From contig OW121854.1 in the NCBI GenBank assembly GCA_933228895.1, forward strand, positions 93,238,609 to 93,302,608: a stretch of DNA of 64,000 nucleotides. Direction: 5' to 3'. This document shows, piece by piece, positions 21,015 to 31,770 of the stretch. This DNA comes from Platycnemis pennipes. Lineage: Eukaryota > Arthropoda > Insecta > Odonata > Platycnemididae. Under the pieces are notes generated by a model, which made no database searches, had not been told where the DNA came from, and saw only the letters and a program-made list of their open reading frames with translations. Numbering within the stretch: position 1 is the stretch's first letter; each line of letters opens with the position of its first letter. Position numbers and translations under genes: made by a program.

Positions 21015-21262
21015 ATCATCAATATCATCATCGGTCAACAATTCTAATATTGGTTTGACGCAGCTTTCCACTCGACTCCCCTATCCAACAACCTCTGTAT
21101 ATTGACGTAATTCTTCTCTTTCACATCCTTCACAACTTATTTCATGTATCTCATACGAGGCCTGCCTTTTCCATTCTTCCCGCTCACTTTTTCCCCGACG
21201 ATTGTCTTCATCAGGCCATCGTGTCTCAAGATTTAGCCAATTAGGCTGCCCAATGATACTGT
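21015..21262 (-). pseudogene. LINE-B 3' terminal fragment
   Basis: On the plus strand TTGACGCAGCTTTCCACTCG, TGTCTTCATCAGGCCATCGTG and CAATTAGGCTGCCC are the reverse of the LINE-B end at 39.3-39.5 kb (GGCCTGATGAAGACTATCG, GAGTGGAGGGCTGCGTCAAA). The LINE-B frame here would give HDGLMKTIVG-like and RRIEWRAA-like segments, broken by frameshifts. The 78-codon minus frame is a neighbouring frame. Confidence 0.6.
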
Positions 21263-21464
21263 TGATATGTTTTAACGTTACATATTCGTACATGTTTTGG
21301 GAAACATAGGTTAACATATCAATAGGAATTCCTTACCACGTGATAATTATTACATGACTGTACGGATACCAATCATATAGTTTCCCGTGTCTAGTTAATG
21401 CATAGCTAACATGCTTCCGTAAAGAAGTAGCATTGTATCCTTGAGTTGCATGTAAGTCATGCCT

Positions 21465-21535
21465 GTACAGTGATCTTTCACCACCTCCCTCACGGCGTTA
21501 CGGTAGCTCGCAGGGTATGACGTATATGTGGAGTT
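21465..21535 (+). repeat. Degraded LINE hairpin tail
   Basis: CAGTGATCTTTCACCACCTC, CCTCACGGCGTTACGGTAGC and TCGCAGGGTATGACG match the LINE-A2 tail module with changes in the loop. Confidence 0.45.
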
Positions 21536-21765
21536 ACGCGCAAAAATGCAAATAAAGTTTAACTTTAGGTATCCTATCTTATTAATATACCGGTTATCTT
21601 CCTTGCAAACTTTTGTTTCCCTTATTATCGCCGAAAAATTGATACATTAAGCATCTGCATCTTTAATTTCATCTTAATCATCTGACCGACTAGAGTACGT
21701 CAGTGTTTTTAAAGTATTTAAAATTGCAAATTTAAAATCTTCAGAAGATGGTGGCTTGTAGGGTA

Positions 21766-22103
21766 TTGTGTAGGGGTGTGGCAGGGGGTGAATTCACTCC
21801 ACACATGAATTGCATGTCACGCATAAGGATTAGTAATTACATTCTATTATAAACTTCACAATTTAAAAAAGATCAAAATGGCAAAACAAGCATGCAATAA
21901 CATGCTGTTAGTTTGGTTTGCCCTAAGTTCTTATACCAGCGTACAACTATCTATGGTATCCATTGATACACCGGTATCTATACTATTGGATATATTTACA
22001 GCTATTCATGTCTCTAATAGTACGAGGAAAGGAAGACATTTTGAATCTGTCAGTTCGGCAATCAGTTTCTCTAATTTTGTAATTATGGCCCAGTCTACCA
22101 TTT
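21766..22103 (-). mobile_element. LINE-A 3' end, 5'-truncated
   Basis: The hairpin start is damaged, but GGGTGTGGCAGGGGGTGAA, the 3' UTR with CAAGCATGCAATAACATGC, and the reversed C-terminal frame up to CAGTCTACCAT (22100) are clear. The coding part has small indels. A plus-strand LINE-A piece lies 380 bp further on. Confidence 0.75.
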
Positions 22104-22363
22104 AATACTCTACCAGCCTACATACAATACCATACAATATAAAAGATACGATACATACGATATGATAGCCCCAAGCACATGTCTACCATTTTAAGAACTT
22201 GGAATTCAGTGTTGGCAATAGCACAGATTGGCCAATTCGATAACGTCAAGATAATGCTAATATCTACGCCAAATGTTTTCACCACCCTTACTTAGCTTCA
22301 AAAATCGTACACTATCTACTTGCCTATAGCAACCTATTGCCTATTGCCAACAGCATGTATAGC

Positions 22364-22384
22364 TATCTATCTATCTATCTATCT
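22364..22384 (+). repeat. (ATCT)n microsatellite
   Basis: Five tandem TATC/ATCT units, CTATCTATCTATCTATCT. Confidence 0.9.
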
Positions 22385-22486
22385 TGGGTCTATCCCCAAG
22401 TTCGTAAATGATCTTAGGTTTCACCAACAATAACTGAGGCCGCCAGTACTTTAAAACAGCAACGATCCCAAGTAATACATGACCTT

Positions 22487-22675
22487 ATGTCACAATTCGC
22501 CACAATAAAATTTGGATTTTCGTTGGCGAGAATTTTTCTCCTAAGTAAATTCCGAAACGATTCTTTACAGATGATGTTAAAAACATCTTGCGAACTTCGA
22601 CCTACTATGGTAGACTGGATCACAAACATAAAATTAGGGAAATTGATTGCCGAACAGACGGATTTAAATGTTTAA
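22487..22675 (+). pseudogene. LINE-A C-terminal coding fragment
   Basis: Reading through frameshifts gives LLSKFRNDS, TDDVKNILRTS, YYGRLDHKHKIREIDCRTDG, the segment just before the LINE-A stop. It has no 3' UTR or tail, and ends at the point that reads DGFK. Confidence 0.65.
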
Positions 22676-22948
22676 TAACGTAATAATAATATTTTTATTT
22701 TATATTATAATGCATTTTTGTAAAAGAAAAGTAAAATATTCTTTTGAAAAATACATAAATATTTATAATGTAATATTAATATTTTTAACAATGTATACTC
22801 ATGTGTATCAATAGATAGCATAGATAATTTAAGATAGCCCAACTAATAGCACGTTTATGAGTGCTTGCTTAACTCTATCAATCTCCTTTAATTGCTATAG
22901 TTAGACTAAAATGTAGCTACTAGTCCTCTTTAAGCATAATAGGTAGTA

Positions 22949-23096
22949 CATATTTGGTGAATAATCACCTTCTTCGTCACACCTTGATGGTGGCTTACAG
23001 GGTATCATGTAGATGCAGATTATAATTTGTATGCTCATCCTCTTTTAAAACCTTAAGGGGGTGTGGCAAGGGATGAACAATCGCCAAGCATGCATT
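22949..23096. repeat. Two degraded LINE tails, tail to tail
   Basis: Plus-strand tail CACACCTTGATGGTGGC, TTACAGGGTATCATGTAGATG (to 23018), then a minus-strand one, GGGGGTGTGGCAAGGGATG, AACAATCGCCAAGCATGC (23056-23092). This is the same convergent arrangement as at 8.9 kb. Confidence 0.5.
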
Positions 23097-23480
23097 TTAA
23101 ATAGAGAGGTCAAATCCTATGACATCTACAACCATATGGGGTTTTTATGAGTCCAAAATATTAATAATTCAATGCGATTCTCCTAAGATATAAAATATTT
23201 TCATATGCACTACTTTAGTGAAAGCTATCACTATCTGGGTCTTAGTAAATAGTATTTACATAAATAAATATTCACCTACTTTGTCAATCACGCTCAAGAA
23301 AATTAACTTTGCACTTACTACCATTACTAGGAAGATAAGAGAAGACCTAAAAAGGGTACATCATTGTGGACGGGAACTATCCAAAAAAATTCCAGTGCTA
23401 GTGGAAAAAATGCTTATTCTGCTATTGTATCATACCTGCCATCTCTCACTTAAGCAGGAAAATACTTATCTATAGCTACT

Positions 23481-23550
23481 GTCTACCCTTTAAGTCTCCT
23501 CGAGGGTGTGTGGCAGACGGTGAGTTGTCACCTAACGTGCACCATGTTCA
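23481..23550 (-). repeat. Degraded LINE hairpin tail
   Basis: CCTCGAGGGTGTGTGGCAGA, CGGTGAGTTGTCACC and TAACGTGCACCATG match a minus-strand LINE-A2 tail. Confidence 0.5.
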
Positions 23551-24930
23551 AACGTTTATGCACTAAAGCTTACTTATACTACCAATCAAATGAGAGATTT
23601 TCATAAATACCATGCGGGGCACACACACTACAATTATACTTTTTATCCTAAGTGAAAAAAAACATTTAAAAATACTAAAAAAAATGCATTATGTATGGTA
23701 GTATTTCATGCAGACAAACTTAAATACTAAGAAATCCGAAATCTTAATTTCAACTTTGTTTCATTAATTTGTATTGTAATTTCATTCTCATGTTAAGATA
23801 AATATGACTCGTAAAGGTACAGTTAACTCCCGATAATCCGCTCGCGCGTTATCCGTGCATCGCCAATCTATTTAGTCCATCGGCAGTGGTCTCAAAGGCA
23901 AGTAAACTTTTCTTATTTTCCTCCAATCGTATTTCCCTCACGAAATGCACTTAAAAATCAATCAAACACAACTATACAAAATACACTTCTCTTCAGGCTC
24001 GCACTTAACAGGCCATACACTTTTTCACTTTCTTTTGAGCCACATCTTAAATCAAATCAGACGCAACACAAATATACACTTCTCTTCCCTCGCGAATGCT
24101 TATTCACCCACACAGACACCAACTACCTCACAAATAATGCCCTTTCTTAAGCACGCGTCAGTTTTGTGTCTCCTCCACGCAATTTGTCCTTTGTGTCTCC
24201 ACGAAATTTTTCTAAAATTAGGTTGTTAAGACACCTACTAAAACCCTACGACACTTAAAAACTTGTTTGATCTTCTGGTGTTTTTGCAATCTGCCAAATT
24301 ATTATTTTTGTTTCGATATTTTTCTATTATTTTTATGTTATTTGTTATTTTAATTTTATTTATGACAATTAGGTTATTTATGGTTCTCTCTGTTTAACTT
24401 TTTTATTCCCGTCGCTATCCTATTTCTGATTATGCCTTTTATTTCAATCATCCCATTTATTTTTATTGCCTTAACCCTTACAGTTGCCGTCTATGTCTCT
24501 TAACCTGGCCTTAAATTCATTTATGGTTTTTTTGTATTCTGAATGCCATTCATTTTATATTTATTTACCTTGAAATAATTTTTTTTAGCGCTTTTAAACG
24601 AACTCTGATAATTATGAAACTATTGCATATCCACTGCATCATTATTAAGTTTTGGTGGATATGTGTAGCTCAGATATGGGTCACCGACTGGCTCCCATTT
24701 TGAATTGTATGTACCCATTTTTAGCAAATTACTAATTTTATAATCCTTTTATTTTACGAGTTTTTCATCATGAAAACTTCTGCATTCACCTCTTGCGGAT
24801 GCTAAATGATAATGGGCCCTGTGGATTTCCTACAAAAGGTGGCCGCTGATGTAAAGAACTACAGAATGGGAACCATTGGCCTGCGTGCCAGCTTGAACTC
24901 CCTTTTTTTTTCTTGACTCTAAACTTACTT
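23551..24930. other. AT-rich, no gene; possible pogo-type terminus
   Basis: At 23820-23860 CAGTTAACTCCCGATAATCC then GCGCGTTATCCGTGCATC resembles pogo/Tigger-type TIRs (CAGT..ACTC.CGATTATCCG). No matching inverted end was found downstream, so it may be a solitary terminus. The rest, including a 94-codon frame at 23945, shows nothing I can support. Confidence 0.3.
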
Positions 24931-25045
24931 GTAACCAAATAAATATTGCTGAAACTCTGTAAAAGAGCCCTGGGCAGGGGGAAGAGGGGGCCGGATTGTG
25001 GCCTCATCCTGCCCAGGTAAAATAAAGCCAAGTCAAGTCAAGTCC
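24931..25045 (+). repeat. Possible SINE/retroposon tail, (AAGTC)n
   Basis: GAGCCCTGGGCAGGGG, CCTCATCCTGCCCAGG, then AAAATAAAGCCAAGTC and AAGTCAAGTC. CCTGGGCAGG and CCTGCCCAGG form an inverted pair. A pentanucleotide tail after AATAAA suggests a retroposon 3' end. Confidence 0.35.
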
Positions 25046-26302
25046 TCACCACTGCGTCTAACACATAACTCCCCTATTCTATCTCACACCTATTGTTTCC
25101 TTAATTACCAACCCTTCTGCCTATTGGCTCCGGCGTCACCTAGAAACATATGTTTACTTCCATTTTTGCCCATTGCATTGTTAATCTTGGCGGCTCAATT
25201 GCTACGTTACAACCTTCTACTTTACTAGCCATTAGCACGGAAAATCTGGAGTTTATAGCCAATTTATTTCGTAATAATCTAAATATTTGATTCCGATTTA
25301 TGCTTTCTTTTTTGGTGAACCAAATCGGCTTCCGCTGCGGTATTCAGCAAATCTTCCATCTCTTTTTGGACGCATTCATCTTGGTTAGGTCTCGATTTTT
25401 TCACGTGAGCCGTCTGGGAATGCACGGACTTAACAGCTGTCCAACCAGCAGTCGGATTTCCTCCTTTACGGCCCTTCTCCGGTCACGTGATCGGTAGAAA
25501 TCCCCCTCAGCTCCGGTGAGATGGTCAGGAAAATAGCGTTGAGTGGGGTTTCAACCGTGCGCAGAAAATAAAACCCAATGCGTTGCCAAAACTTAGGTAT
25601 TCATATCGCGTATACCTTGCGGCCAAAACCATTCATTCCTCATGTGCTCAAAGGCCAAATTCAAGATCTCGATACTATCTATACGTAGGAGCAAAATTCC
25701 TCCGAAGAAAATGTGGGAATCACTACCTGGTTACATATTTTTGGTATCTCATCTCTCTGTTTTATTTTTTTAAGATCATTTTAAGTCATCAATCTCATGA
25801 TTGCTCTGACAAAATTCTTCATTAGATAAACATATCTTTATATCCACATCATTCTTCTCTTTTTCTTACTGTACTATTTCCCACATATATCTCACATGAA
25901 ACATCAGCCATTCTTACCATTCAATTTTCCAGAGAATAATTTCTTCAGCAGACCAGGATAAGAGCGGTGAGGTCCCAACTTCAATTAAAATTTTCATCAG
26001 ATTTCTCTCTCATCTCACTTTTTTCAAACTTTTCTTTAATTACTTTTTCTACGCTTTTATCTTCATCATTCTTCTGCAGCACAACTTTTCGAATACATGG
26101 TCTTAATTTCCTTGCTGCTGTTAACATTCACGCCTCATTGCCATTAAGAAGCATGATGCGGTGGAAGTTACTTTCTTCCCACCTTGTATCTTTCGGTCTT
26201 TAGTATGTGCATTCTTCTTCTTTTAGCATTCCCTCATATTTTTATCGTTCTGACTATTCCCTTGGAGGGAGGAAACCGACAGCTAAGCCCATTTGCGTCA
26301 TT
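25046..26302. other. No gene recognised
   Basis: Pyrimidine-rich and AT-rich sequence. Open frames of 65-80 codons have no domains. TAGCCATTAGCACGGAAAAT (25228) repeats a block at 19390. Confidence 0.3.
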
Positions 26303-26583
26303 TAGGGTAGGTGGGCATTTCAATAAAGGTAGTATTTTGCATGGATGCATGGAAGAAGCGTGGAGAGAAACCCGGCGTGATTATTAGCTTACTCATTACG
26401 GATAGTGCCAAGAGGTCCACGGCTTAGCGTCCTTTTCGACGGACATAGCACTGGACTCGAAAATCTCTCCACTAGACACTGAAGCAGGGACCGCTAAATT
26501 AATGAAAAATCTGCTATTGCCGGTATTCGAACTTGGGTTCTCTGGTTGGGAAGCCGGTACTTTAACCGCCACACCAATCTGCT
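26303..26583 (-). repeat. SINE-2 copy, long 3' side
   Basis: Contains the extra 3' block TAGGGTAGGTGGGCA, the body (GTGGAGAGAAACCCGGCGTG, TTTTCGACGGACATAGCACT), and a head with GGTATTCGAACTTGGG (box B, plus-strand sense) and CCGCCACACCAATCTG (box A). The same extended layout is seen at 54.03-54.33 kb. It has no hairpin tail. Confidence 0.7.
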
Positions 26584-26644
26584 CCCTGATTTTTTCCTTC
26601 TTGCTTCCTGAGTCACCGGCTAGTCTCCTTCCTGAGAAGCAGTA

Positions 26645-26911
26645 CCCCCCCCCCCCCCCCGATATCTTTGAACTTGAATTTCATATTGATCTGACACCTA
26701 CTCTGATGAACACATACTCTGACACGTACAGAGTACGACATACTCTGAACGACGAACGACATACTCTGACACAAACTCATACACTAACACATACTCTGAT
26801 GAAAAATAAAATGCCTTTACATATTTTACAGAGCCTATTCAATTTTTACCCTGAACCTTTCAGTGCAAATATTTCTGTGGTGCAAATATTTCTGTGGTGC
26901 AAATATTTCTG
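26645..26911 (+). repeat. C-run and two minisatellite-like tracts
   Basis: A C-run lies at 26645-26660. At about 26696-26805 ACATACTCTGA-type units recur irregularly. At 26863-26911 a 17-bp unit, GTGCAAATATTTCTGTG, is present twice plus a 15-bp partial, with no mismatches. All fall in the 3' half of a meaningless 155-codon frame. Confidence 0.75.
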
Positions 26912-27719
26912 CAATATGAAAAAAAATGTGAAACTCTGCGAATCATACTGTACGCGGTTAGCGATCTGAAAAAATAGAATAAGTTGATCTGCGATTGCGC
27001 AGACGTTTAGGCTTGTGAGAAAAACGCCAATTAGCTTTATCGGCTTGATATATCGCTTCCATCACATCACCGGAATATAGACCATTTATGCTATCGACCC
27101 TCAACCACGTCATACTGCGGCGACAAACATCGAATGTGAAACTCTCCTGACATCAACCCCAATCATTGCCATCGTTCTCGAGACTCTTTAAGGCCCTGCA
27201 TGAGTATGAGTGTTTTGAGGTCATGGAAAATCTGTAGCGATTCCCAGTCTGCAATAAGAAGTCATTCTTCGTTAAGGAATCGTACGGTTGAAAGCTTGTA
27301 CCCTATTTCTCCTAAAAGAAATTAAAAATGGGTCACATAAACATGGAAATGGAGTGAAATCGTCCTGAATTAAAATAAAAAAAACAGTGGGTCTTGCGAT
27401 TTAATCGGCACCTGTCGCCCAACTGTATGCAAAACGTTCAAAATCTCCACTTCTCGGGATGCGGAACTTAGACTAATTTAATAATTTGTTGATTTAAAGT
27501 ATGTATAATTGATATCGTACCGGCTTGGTTAGATACGTATGCTGATTTAAGTTAATATATTTGGTAAGGTGAATTAAGAATCCATGAAAGTTAAAGTAGT
27601 CACGGCATTTTGAAGATTTTTCAGTTATTTAAAGAAGATACGGCTTCCTTCTATCCAGGATTATTGCTTTGTTAGGGCGGAAAAATGCTTCTAAGTACAT
27701 ATTAGACGAGAAAAGGTGA
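26912..27719. other. No gene recognised
   Basis: No frame, TIR or tRNA-like sequence supported. Confidence 0.25.
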
Positions 27720-27835
27720 CATTTTTTCATGCCGAAAATAACCCAAATGACAAAATAGCAAAATTTATTGTCTGCCAAAACAACACGTTTTGACTCAGCG
27801 TCATTTTCAGATAACTAACCGTCGGAAATCACTGG
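27720..27835 (-). repeat. Degenerate hammerhead-like repeat
   Basis: Minus strand CTGAAAATGACGCTGAGTCA then AAACGTGTTG. CTGAAAA stands for the core CUGAUGA, TGAC/GTCA could be stem II, and AAAAC stands for GAAAC. This looks like a decayed copy of the Penelope-type motif better preserved at 29553-29602. Confidence 0.35.
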
Positions 27836-27879
27836 TGGTAATAAATTGTAGATGTTCGCAATGTAATTTAGCAAGCGAA

Positions 27880-28690
27880 GGAGTCCTGAGTTAGGTGGAA
27901 GAAAAATAAAGCCTGCTGAAAACTTTGAAGAGAGGACGGAACTTCCTAATCGGCAATATCATGAGTTATATAACGGCCTGATAAAGACAATAATCGAGGG
28001 AAGAGTGAACGGGAAGAATGGCGGAGGGAAGCTCCGCATAAAAGCTGTGGATCAAATGGTGAAGAATGTGGATGAGAATTTTTATTTAAATATGAAGAGA
28101 TCATCTCACAAAAGCATGGGGGCGTTTACTCGGAACCTAAATCGCATTTTTGTACGCGAAATCGTTAGATGGAAACGAAAAACGAATTTTAGCGAAAAAA
28201 TTAACTTTCTAACCACAACCATTCACTCATAAATCAAAAATTAAAATAAGCAAAAGGTGACGCCCACCGAAAAAGCTGCTTTGATAATATTGACGTCATT
28301 TTCCTACCGTCCTTGTCTGCTTTTCGGTGAAGGGAAGGGAGTGGAGGGGGGTTCTCGGAAGGTCTGTTCGCACAGATGCTGTCGCAACGGCTCCTATTGG
28401 GAGAGTCAGCTGTATCCCCCCATTGCGATAAGGCAAAGTAGCTTCGCGGGATCAGTTGTGATTGGACGACGTCGATATACGTCAGAGTTTGCACCACGCC
28501 CACTTTTCCGAAAGGGTTAAAAACATCAGTTTTTCGCCGCTTAAAACTCGAGAAATAATTGACGGATCAAAAAACGGAAAAATAAGGGTTTTTTATTTAA
28601 CAAACTATCATATTCGGAAATAAAAAAATGGTAAACGACCCCATTGAGTGGAGAACTGTGCCAAACCAATATTAGGATTGATGACTGGTG
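27880..28690 (+). pseudogene. LINE-B 3' fragment split by T1
   Basis: Before the insertion the frame reads IKTIIEGRVNGKNGGGK and VDQMVKNVDENFYLNMKR. After it (28647-28690) GAGTGGAGAACTGTGCCAAA continues the LINE-B end, aligned with GAGTGGAGGGCTGCGTCAAA at 39.49 kb. T1 occupies 28116-28646. The coding sequence is a damaged C-terminus only. Confidence 0.65.
28116..28646 (+). mobile_element. T1 transposon copy 3
   Basis: Runs from ATGGGGGCGTTTACTCGG to GGTAAACGACCCCATTG, inside LINE-B. Interior is close to copies 2 and 5. Frames of 87-89 codons on both strands over 28234-28520 overlap each other and are not genes. Confidence 0.88.
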
Positions 28691-29338
28691 ATAATGTTAT
28701 TGATGATGAGCAATATTATGTTATACTTCAAAGGAATTGAGTATCTATCGTTTTTACCTTCCTCAATTTTGGTCCACAGAAAATCGAATTAAAAGTGTTA
28801 AACTGAAAAGTGGTATAATTTTTTAATTATTGTATCGTATCGTCCAGCCTAGCATCTTTACATAGATAAATAGATGCCGAGATATCGAGGTAGATAGATA
28901 GTAAGACAGAGAAACTTAAAGAATAAATTGTTCATTTTTACACGTAAAATTAGGGACAGGACTAGATTACAGCGGAGGTATATGAGGATATCAGAATAGA
29001 TATAGTATATTTTGATGTAGATATTAGAATGCATTGTTTTTTAACTTATACCTATATGTTTTAATATTGCAAACTCATTCATGGTCTAGGATATATATGT
29101 TATCTATTTGATTTATTTATAGATTAGATTGACTAATTCATAAATATTGCATTGCTTTGCACGGCATGACAATGTAGCCATTTGCAACCAGGATTTCATT
29201 TGTCTCGTAACTGCATGTTTGCTATTTTTCTCGAGGTGGTAGCGTTGTGCCTCTCAGTTACATATAAGTAGCGTATGGACGGAGTAGTAATTTTTTTAAA
29301 TGTCTGCACGGTAGTGTGCGCTTTACATACTCGCTTTC
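28691..29338. other. No gene recognised
   Basis: AT-rich, with scattered TAGATA-type words. No repeat ends recognised. Confidence 0.25.
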
Positions 29339-29740
29339 TACTCGCAATACGCTTAGGGATGAAGTTTTTTCACGCGGTAAACCTAGTTTAGTAAAATAAT
29401 AATGGAATGCATTTTGAAAATTCGCCAAAGAAAAAGAGAAAACTGAATGAACACGACAAATATCACCAAATATGTTGACTGCGGCAGGCAAGATGCAGTG
29501 GAAAGTATAAATATTGATATTAAAAGAAGATGACACTTTTTCCATAAGTTTTATGTCGGTACGACGCGTTTCAACCGTTAGGTCATCATCAGGTACATAC
29601 ATATGCACCAATTTATTTATATTTATGCATGTAAGTATGAAACAAATATGTTGTTTCAATAGGTCTCTTGTGAACAAGTTTTAGTCATAAAATTAACTTC
29701 CAAGGGATTGAAATGGATTAATACGTTTCTTAAATAGCCG
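29339..29740 (+). repeat. Dispersed repeat E, copy 1
   Basis: Shares CACGCGGTAA, GAATGAACACGAC..TATCAC, CAAATATGTTGACTG and, further on, AGTTTTAG.CATAAAATTA with 31289-31400 and, more distantly, 51612-51800. The hammerhead-like segment at 29553-29602 sits inside it and is not seen in the 51.6-kb copy. A 139-codon minus frame is not a gene. Confidence 0.5.
29553..29602 (-). ncRNA. Hammerhead-ribozyme-like motif, canonical core
   Basis: On the minus strand GTACCTGATGATGACC, then TAACGGTTGAAACGCGTC, then GTACCGACAT. It has a CUGAUGA core, stem II as GACC/GGUU with a UAAC loop, and GAAA. A self-complementary ACGCGU follows as minimal stem III, with UC at the cleavage position. Stem I is GUAC/GUAC and, beyond a bulge, AUGU/ACAU. 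Hammerheads with such minimal stem III are known from Penelope-like elements, where they probably act as dimers. Activity is not shown. Confidence 0.6.
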
Positions 29741-29789
29741 TAGGAAGAGTAACTGATGCCACTACGTTGGAATTTAAGTAAGATTTCAT

Positions 29790-30180
29790 TGCTATTCATA
29801 TTTTTAATACACAAGCAGTCTTTATAACATGCTGTATAAAACGCAATGTTGCAAACGCAAAGATATGTGATGCAAGATAGATTTTCGTACTGATAGATTC
29901 AAAATGCCATTTTTCCCCCGTACTATAGAAGAACACAATCGGTAGCATAGCAAAGGGATAGTTAGGGGAAACATTGTAGAGTAGTCTGTAGTGCATGATG
30001 CATTTATTGACTCTTAATTATAAAATTAATCCCTTTATTACTTGTAGATACAAACCATCTACCTGCATGTGACGCATTATTTAGCATGTTTCCCTAGTTG
30101 CGTGTCAACAGTGCATGTTTGGTGATCTTCACACCCTGCCACACACCCTCGTGATGGCTCGCAGGGTATTACGTAGATGA
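29790..30180 (+). mobile_element. LINE-A2 3' end
   Basis: A short end of coding sequence (FRTDRFKMPFFPRTIEEH-like, in an interrupted frame), then the 3' UTR with TAGTGCATGATGCATT, TTTGGTGATCTTCACACCC and the hairpin CCCTGCCACACACCCTCGTG...GCTCGCAGGG, ending GTAGATGAAGATGT. The layout equals the reverse of 56226-56660. Confidence 0.75.
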
Positions 30181-30206
30181 AGATGTACGGAGTAGGTGGG
30201 GCTTAA

Positions 30207-31077
30207 TCATCTACATATACATAATACCCTGCAAGCCACCATAAAGGTGTGTGGCAGGGGGTGAATACTCACCAATCATGCACTACATATCATGCATAAA
30301 AAAGGATTAGTATTCATATACTATAGTCTAAACTTTATTATTTAAAAAAGATAAAAATAGCAAAGTAAGCATGTAAAAACATGCTGTTAGTTGGGTTACC
30401 TTCAAGTTCTTATACCAACATGCAACTACCTATGCTATACTCTATTCACTCGTATTGGACATAATTACCGCTATTCATATCTCTAATTGTACGGGGAAAA
30501 AAGGCCATTTTGAATCTGTCAGTTCGGCAATCAATTTCTCTAATTTTGTAATCATGGCCCAGTCTACCATAGTAAATTGGGGTTCGTAAAATATTTTTAA
30601 CGTCATCATGGAAAATATTATCTTGGAATTTATTTAAGAGATTGAGTAAATTTCATCCTGCGATCTGACAATGATTCCCGTTTTAATTCATTTAACAGAC
30701 TGGTTACGCTAATAAGGTTATTATACCGTCCCTTTACAAATCTTGCCGATCTTCGCTGCACACGTTCAATTTCGTTATTTAGACCGATTTCGTAGGGATC
30801 CCATACACTGGCAGCATATTCCAAATGAGGTCTTACAAGGGAAAAGTAGCTGATTTCTCGTACATGATCGTCACATTTACCCAGTACTCTTTTGACGATT
30901 CCCAGTTTACGATTCGCTTTACCCATTATTTCACGCATGTGCTTACCCCAGGAAAGATCATGTGTCAGTCTTATTCCAAGATATTTAATAGATTCCACGT
31001 TTGTTAATTCATTATTACATATTTTGTAAGTGCTAGGATGAGAGCTATTCTTTTTCCAAAAATCCATTACAAGACAT
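30207..31077 (-). mobile_element. LINE-A with post-RT C-terminal region
   Basis: From the tail at 30207 through hairpin and 3' UTR into a 145-codon minus frame (30630-31067). That frame reads NNELTNVESIKYLGIRLTHD, LSWGKHMREIMGKANRKLG, FSLVRPHLEYAASVWDPYE and RRSARFVKGRYNN. A frameshift near 30650 separates this from the final DDVKNIL-type segment. It is truncated upstream of MDFWKK, so all catalytic RT motifs are missing. About 90% alike by eye to the 49.3-kb copy. Confidence 0.88.
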
Positions 31078-31288
31078 CATGGAAAGGGATTCCGTTTCCA
31101 AGGGATTTCCGTTTCCAGGGAATCCTCCCTTTACAAGGGACGGTACGATAACCAAACGTTCCCAAGATTCCCATTTTGGCGTCACACTCACCCAAAGGCA
31201 ATAGGATTTCGCATATTCATTATCTATACTAGCATAGATGTGGATTATTAACAATCTTATAACTCGAGAAACGAGTGTTAAGCTTTAA

Positions 31289-31400
31289 TGCCAAAGAAAA
31301 AGAGAAATATGAATGAACACGACAACTATCACCAAATATGTTGACTGAGGCAGGCAAGACGTGTGAAAAGTATACATATTGATAATCTAGTAGGTGACAG
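31289..31400 (+). repeat. Dispersed repeat E, copy 2
   Basis: CCAAAGAAAAAGAGAAA, ATGAATGAACACGACAAC and CACCAAATATGTTGACTGAG match copy 1 at 29426-29520. Confidence 0.6.
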
Positions 31401-31529
31401 GGCATTTAAAATGGCAAGATAAAAGCGTCTATTTTGCCTATTTTGACAAGAGAAATCTTGTCAAATGCCTCCTCCAGTACGTTTTAACCTCCTTGGTGTA
31501 GTCTTACCAAGTCCTCTCTTATGCCTTAT

Positions 31530-31770
31530 AAGAGAACAGAATAGGCAGCATAGTAAAGGGATAGGTAGGGGAAATATTCTAGAGTATTATGTAGTGCATG
31601 ATGCATGTCTTACCCCTTAAATACTGTAGACACTAACAATCAAGTTGCATGAGACAATATAGTTGCTAGTTTGCATGTTAGTAGTGCATGCCTGGTGATA
31701 TTCACCCCCTGCCACACACCCTCGCGGTGGCTTGCAGGGTATCGTATAGATGTAGATGTAAATGCCTGAA
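31530..31770 (+). mobile_element. LINE-A2 3' UTR and tail
   Basis: AGAATAGGCAGCATAGTAAA, TAGGGGAAATATTCTAGAG, TAGTGCATGATGCATG, then TTCACCCCCTGCCACACACC with CTCGCGGTGGCTTGCAGGG and three GATGTA-type units. Same order as the minus-strand copy at 56.2-56.5 kb. Confidence 0.8.

Noticed and set aside
22364..22384. Possible CRISPR or structured array
   Set aside because: It is a simple tetranucleotide repeat; no spaced direct repeats occur anywhere in the window.
26502..26969. 155-codon plus frame
   Set aside because: It starts in a SINE-2 head and crosses a C-run and two simple-repeat tracts.
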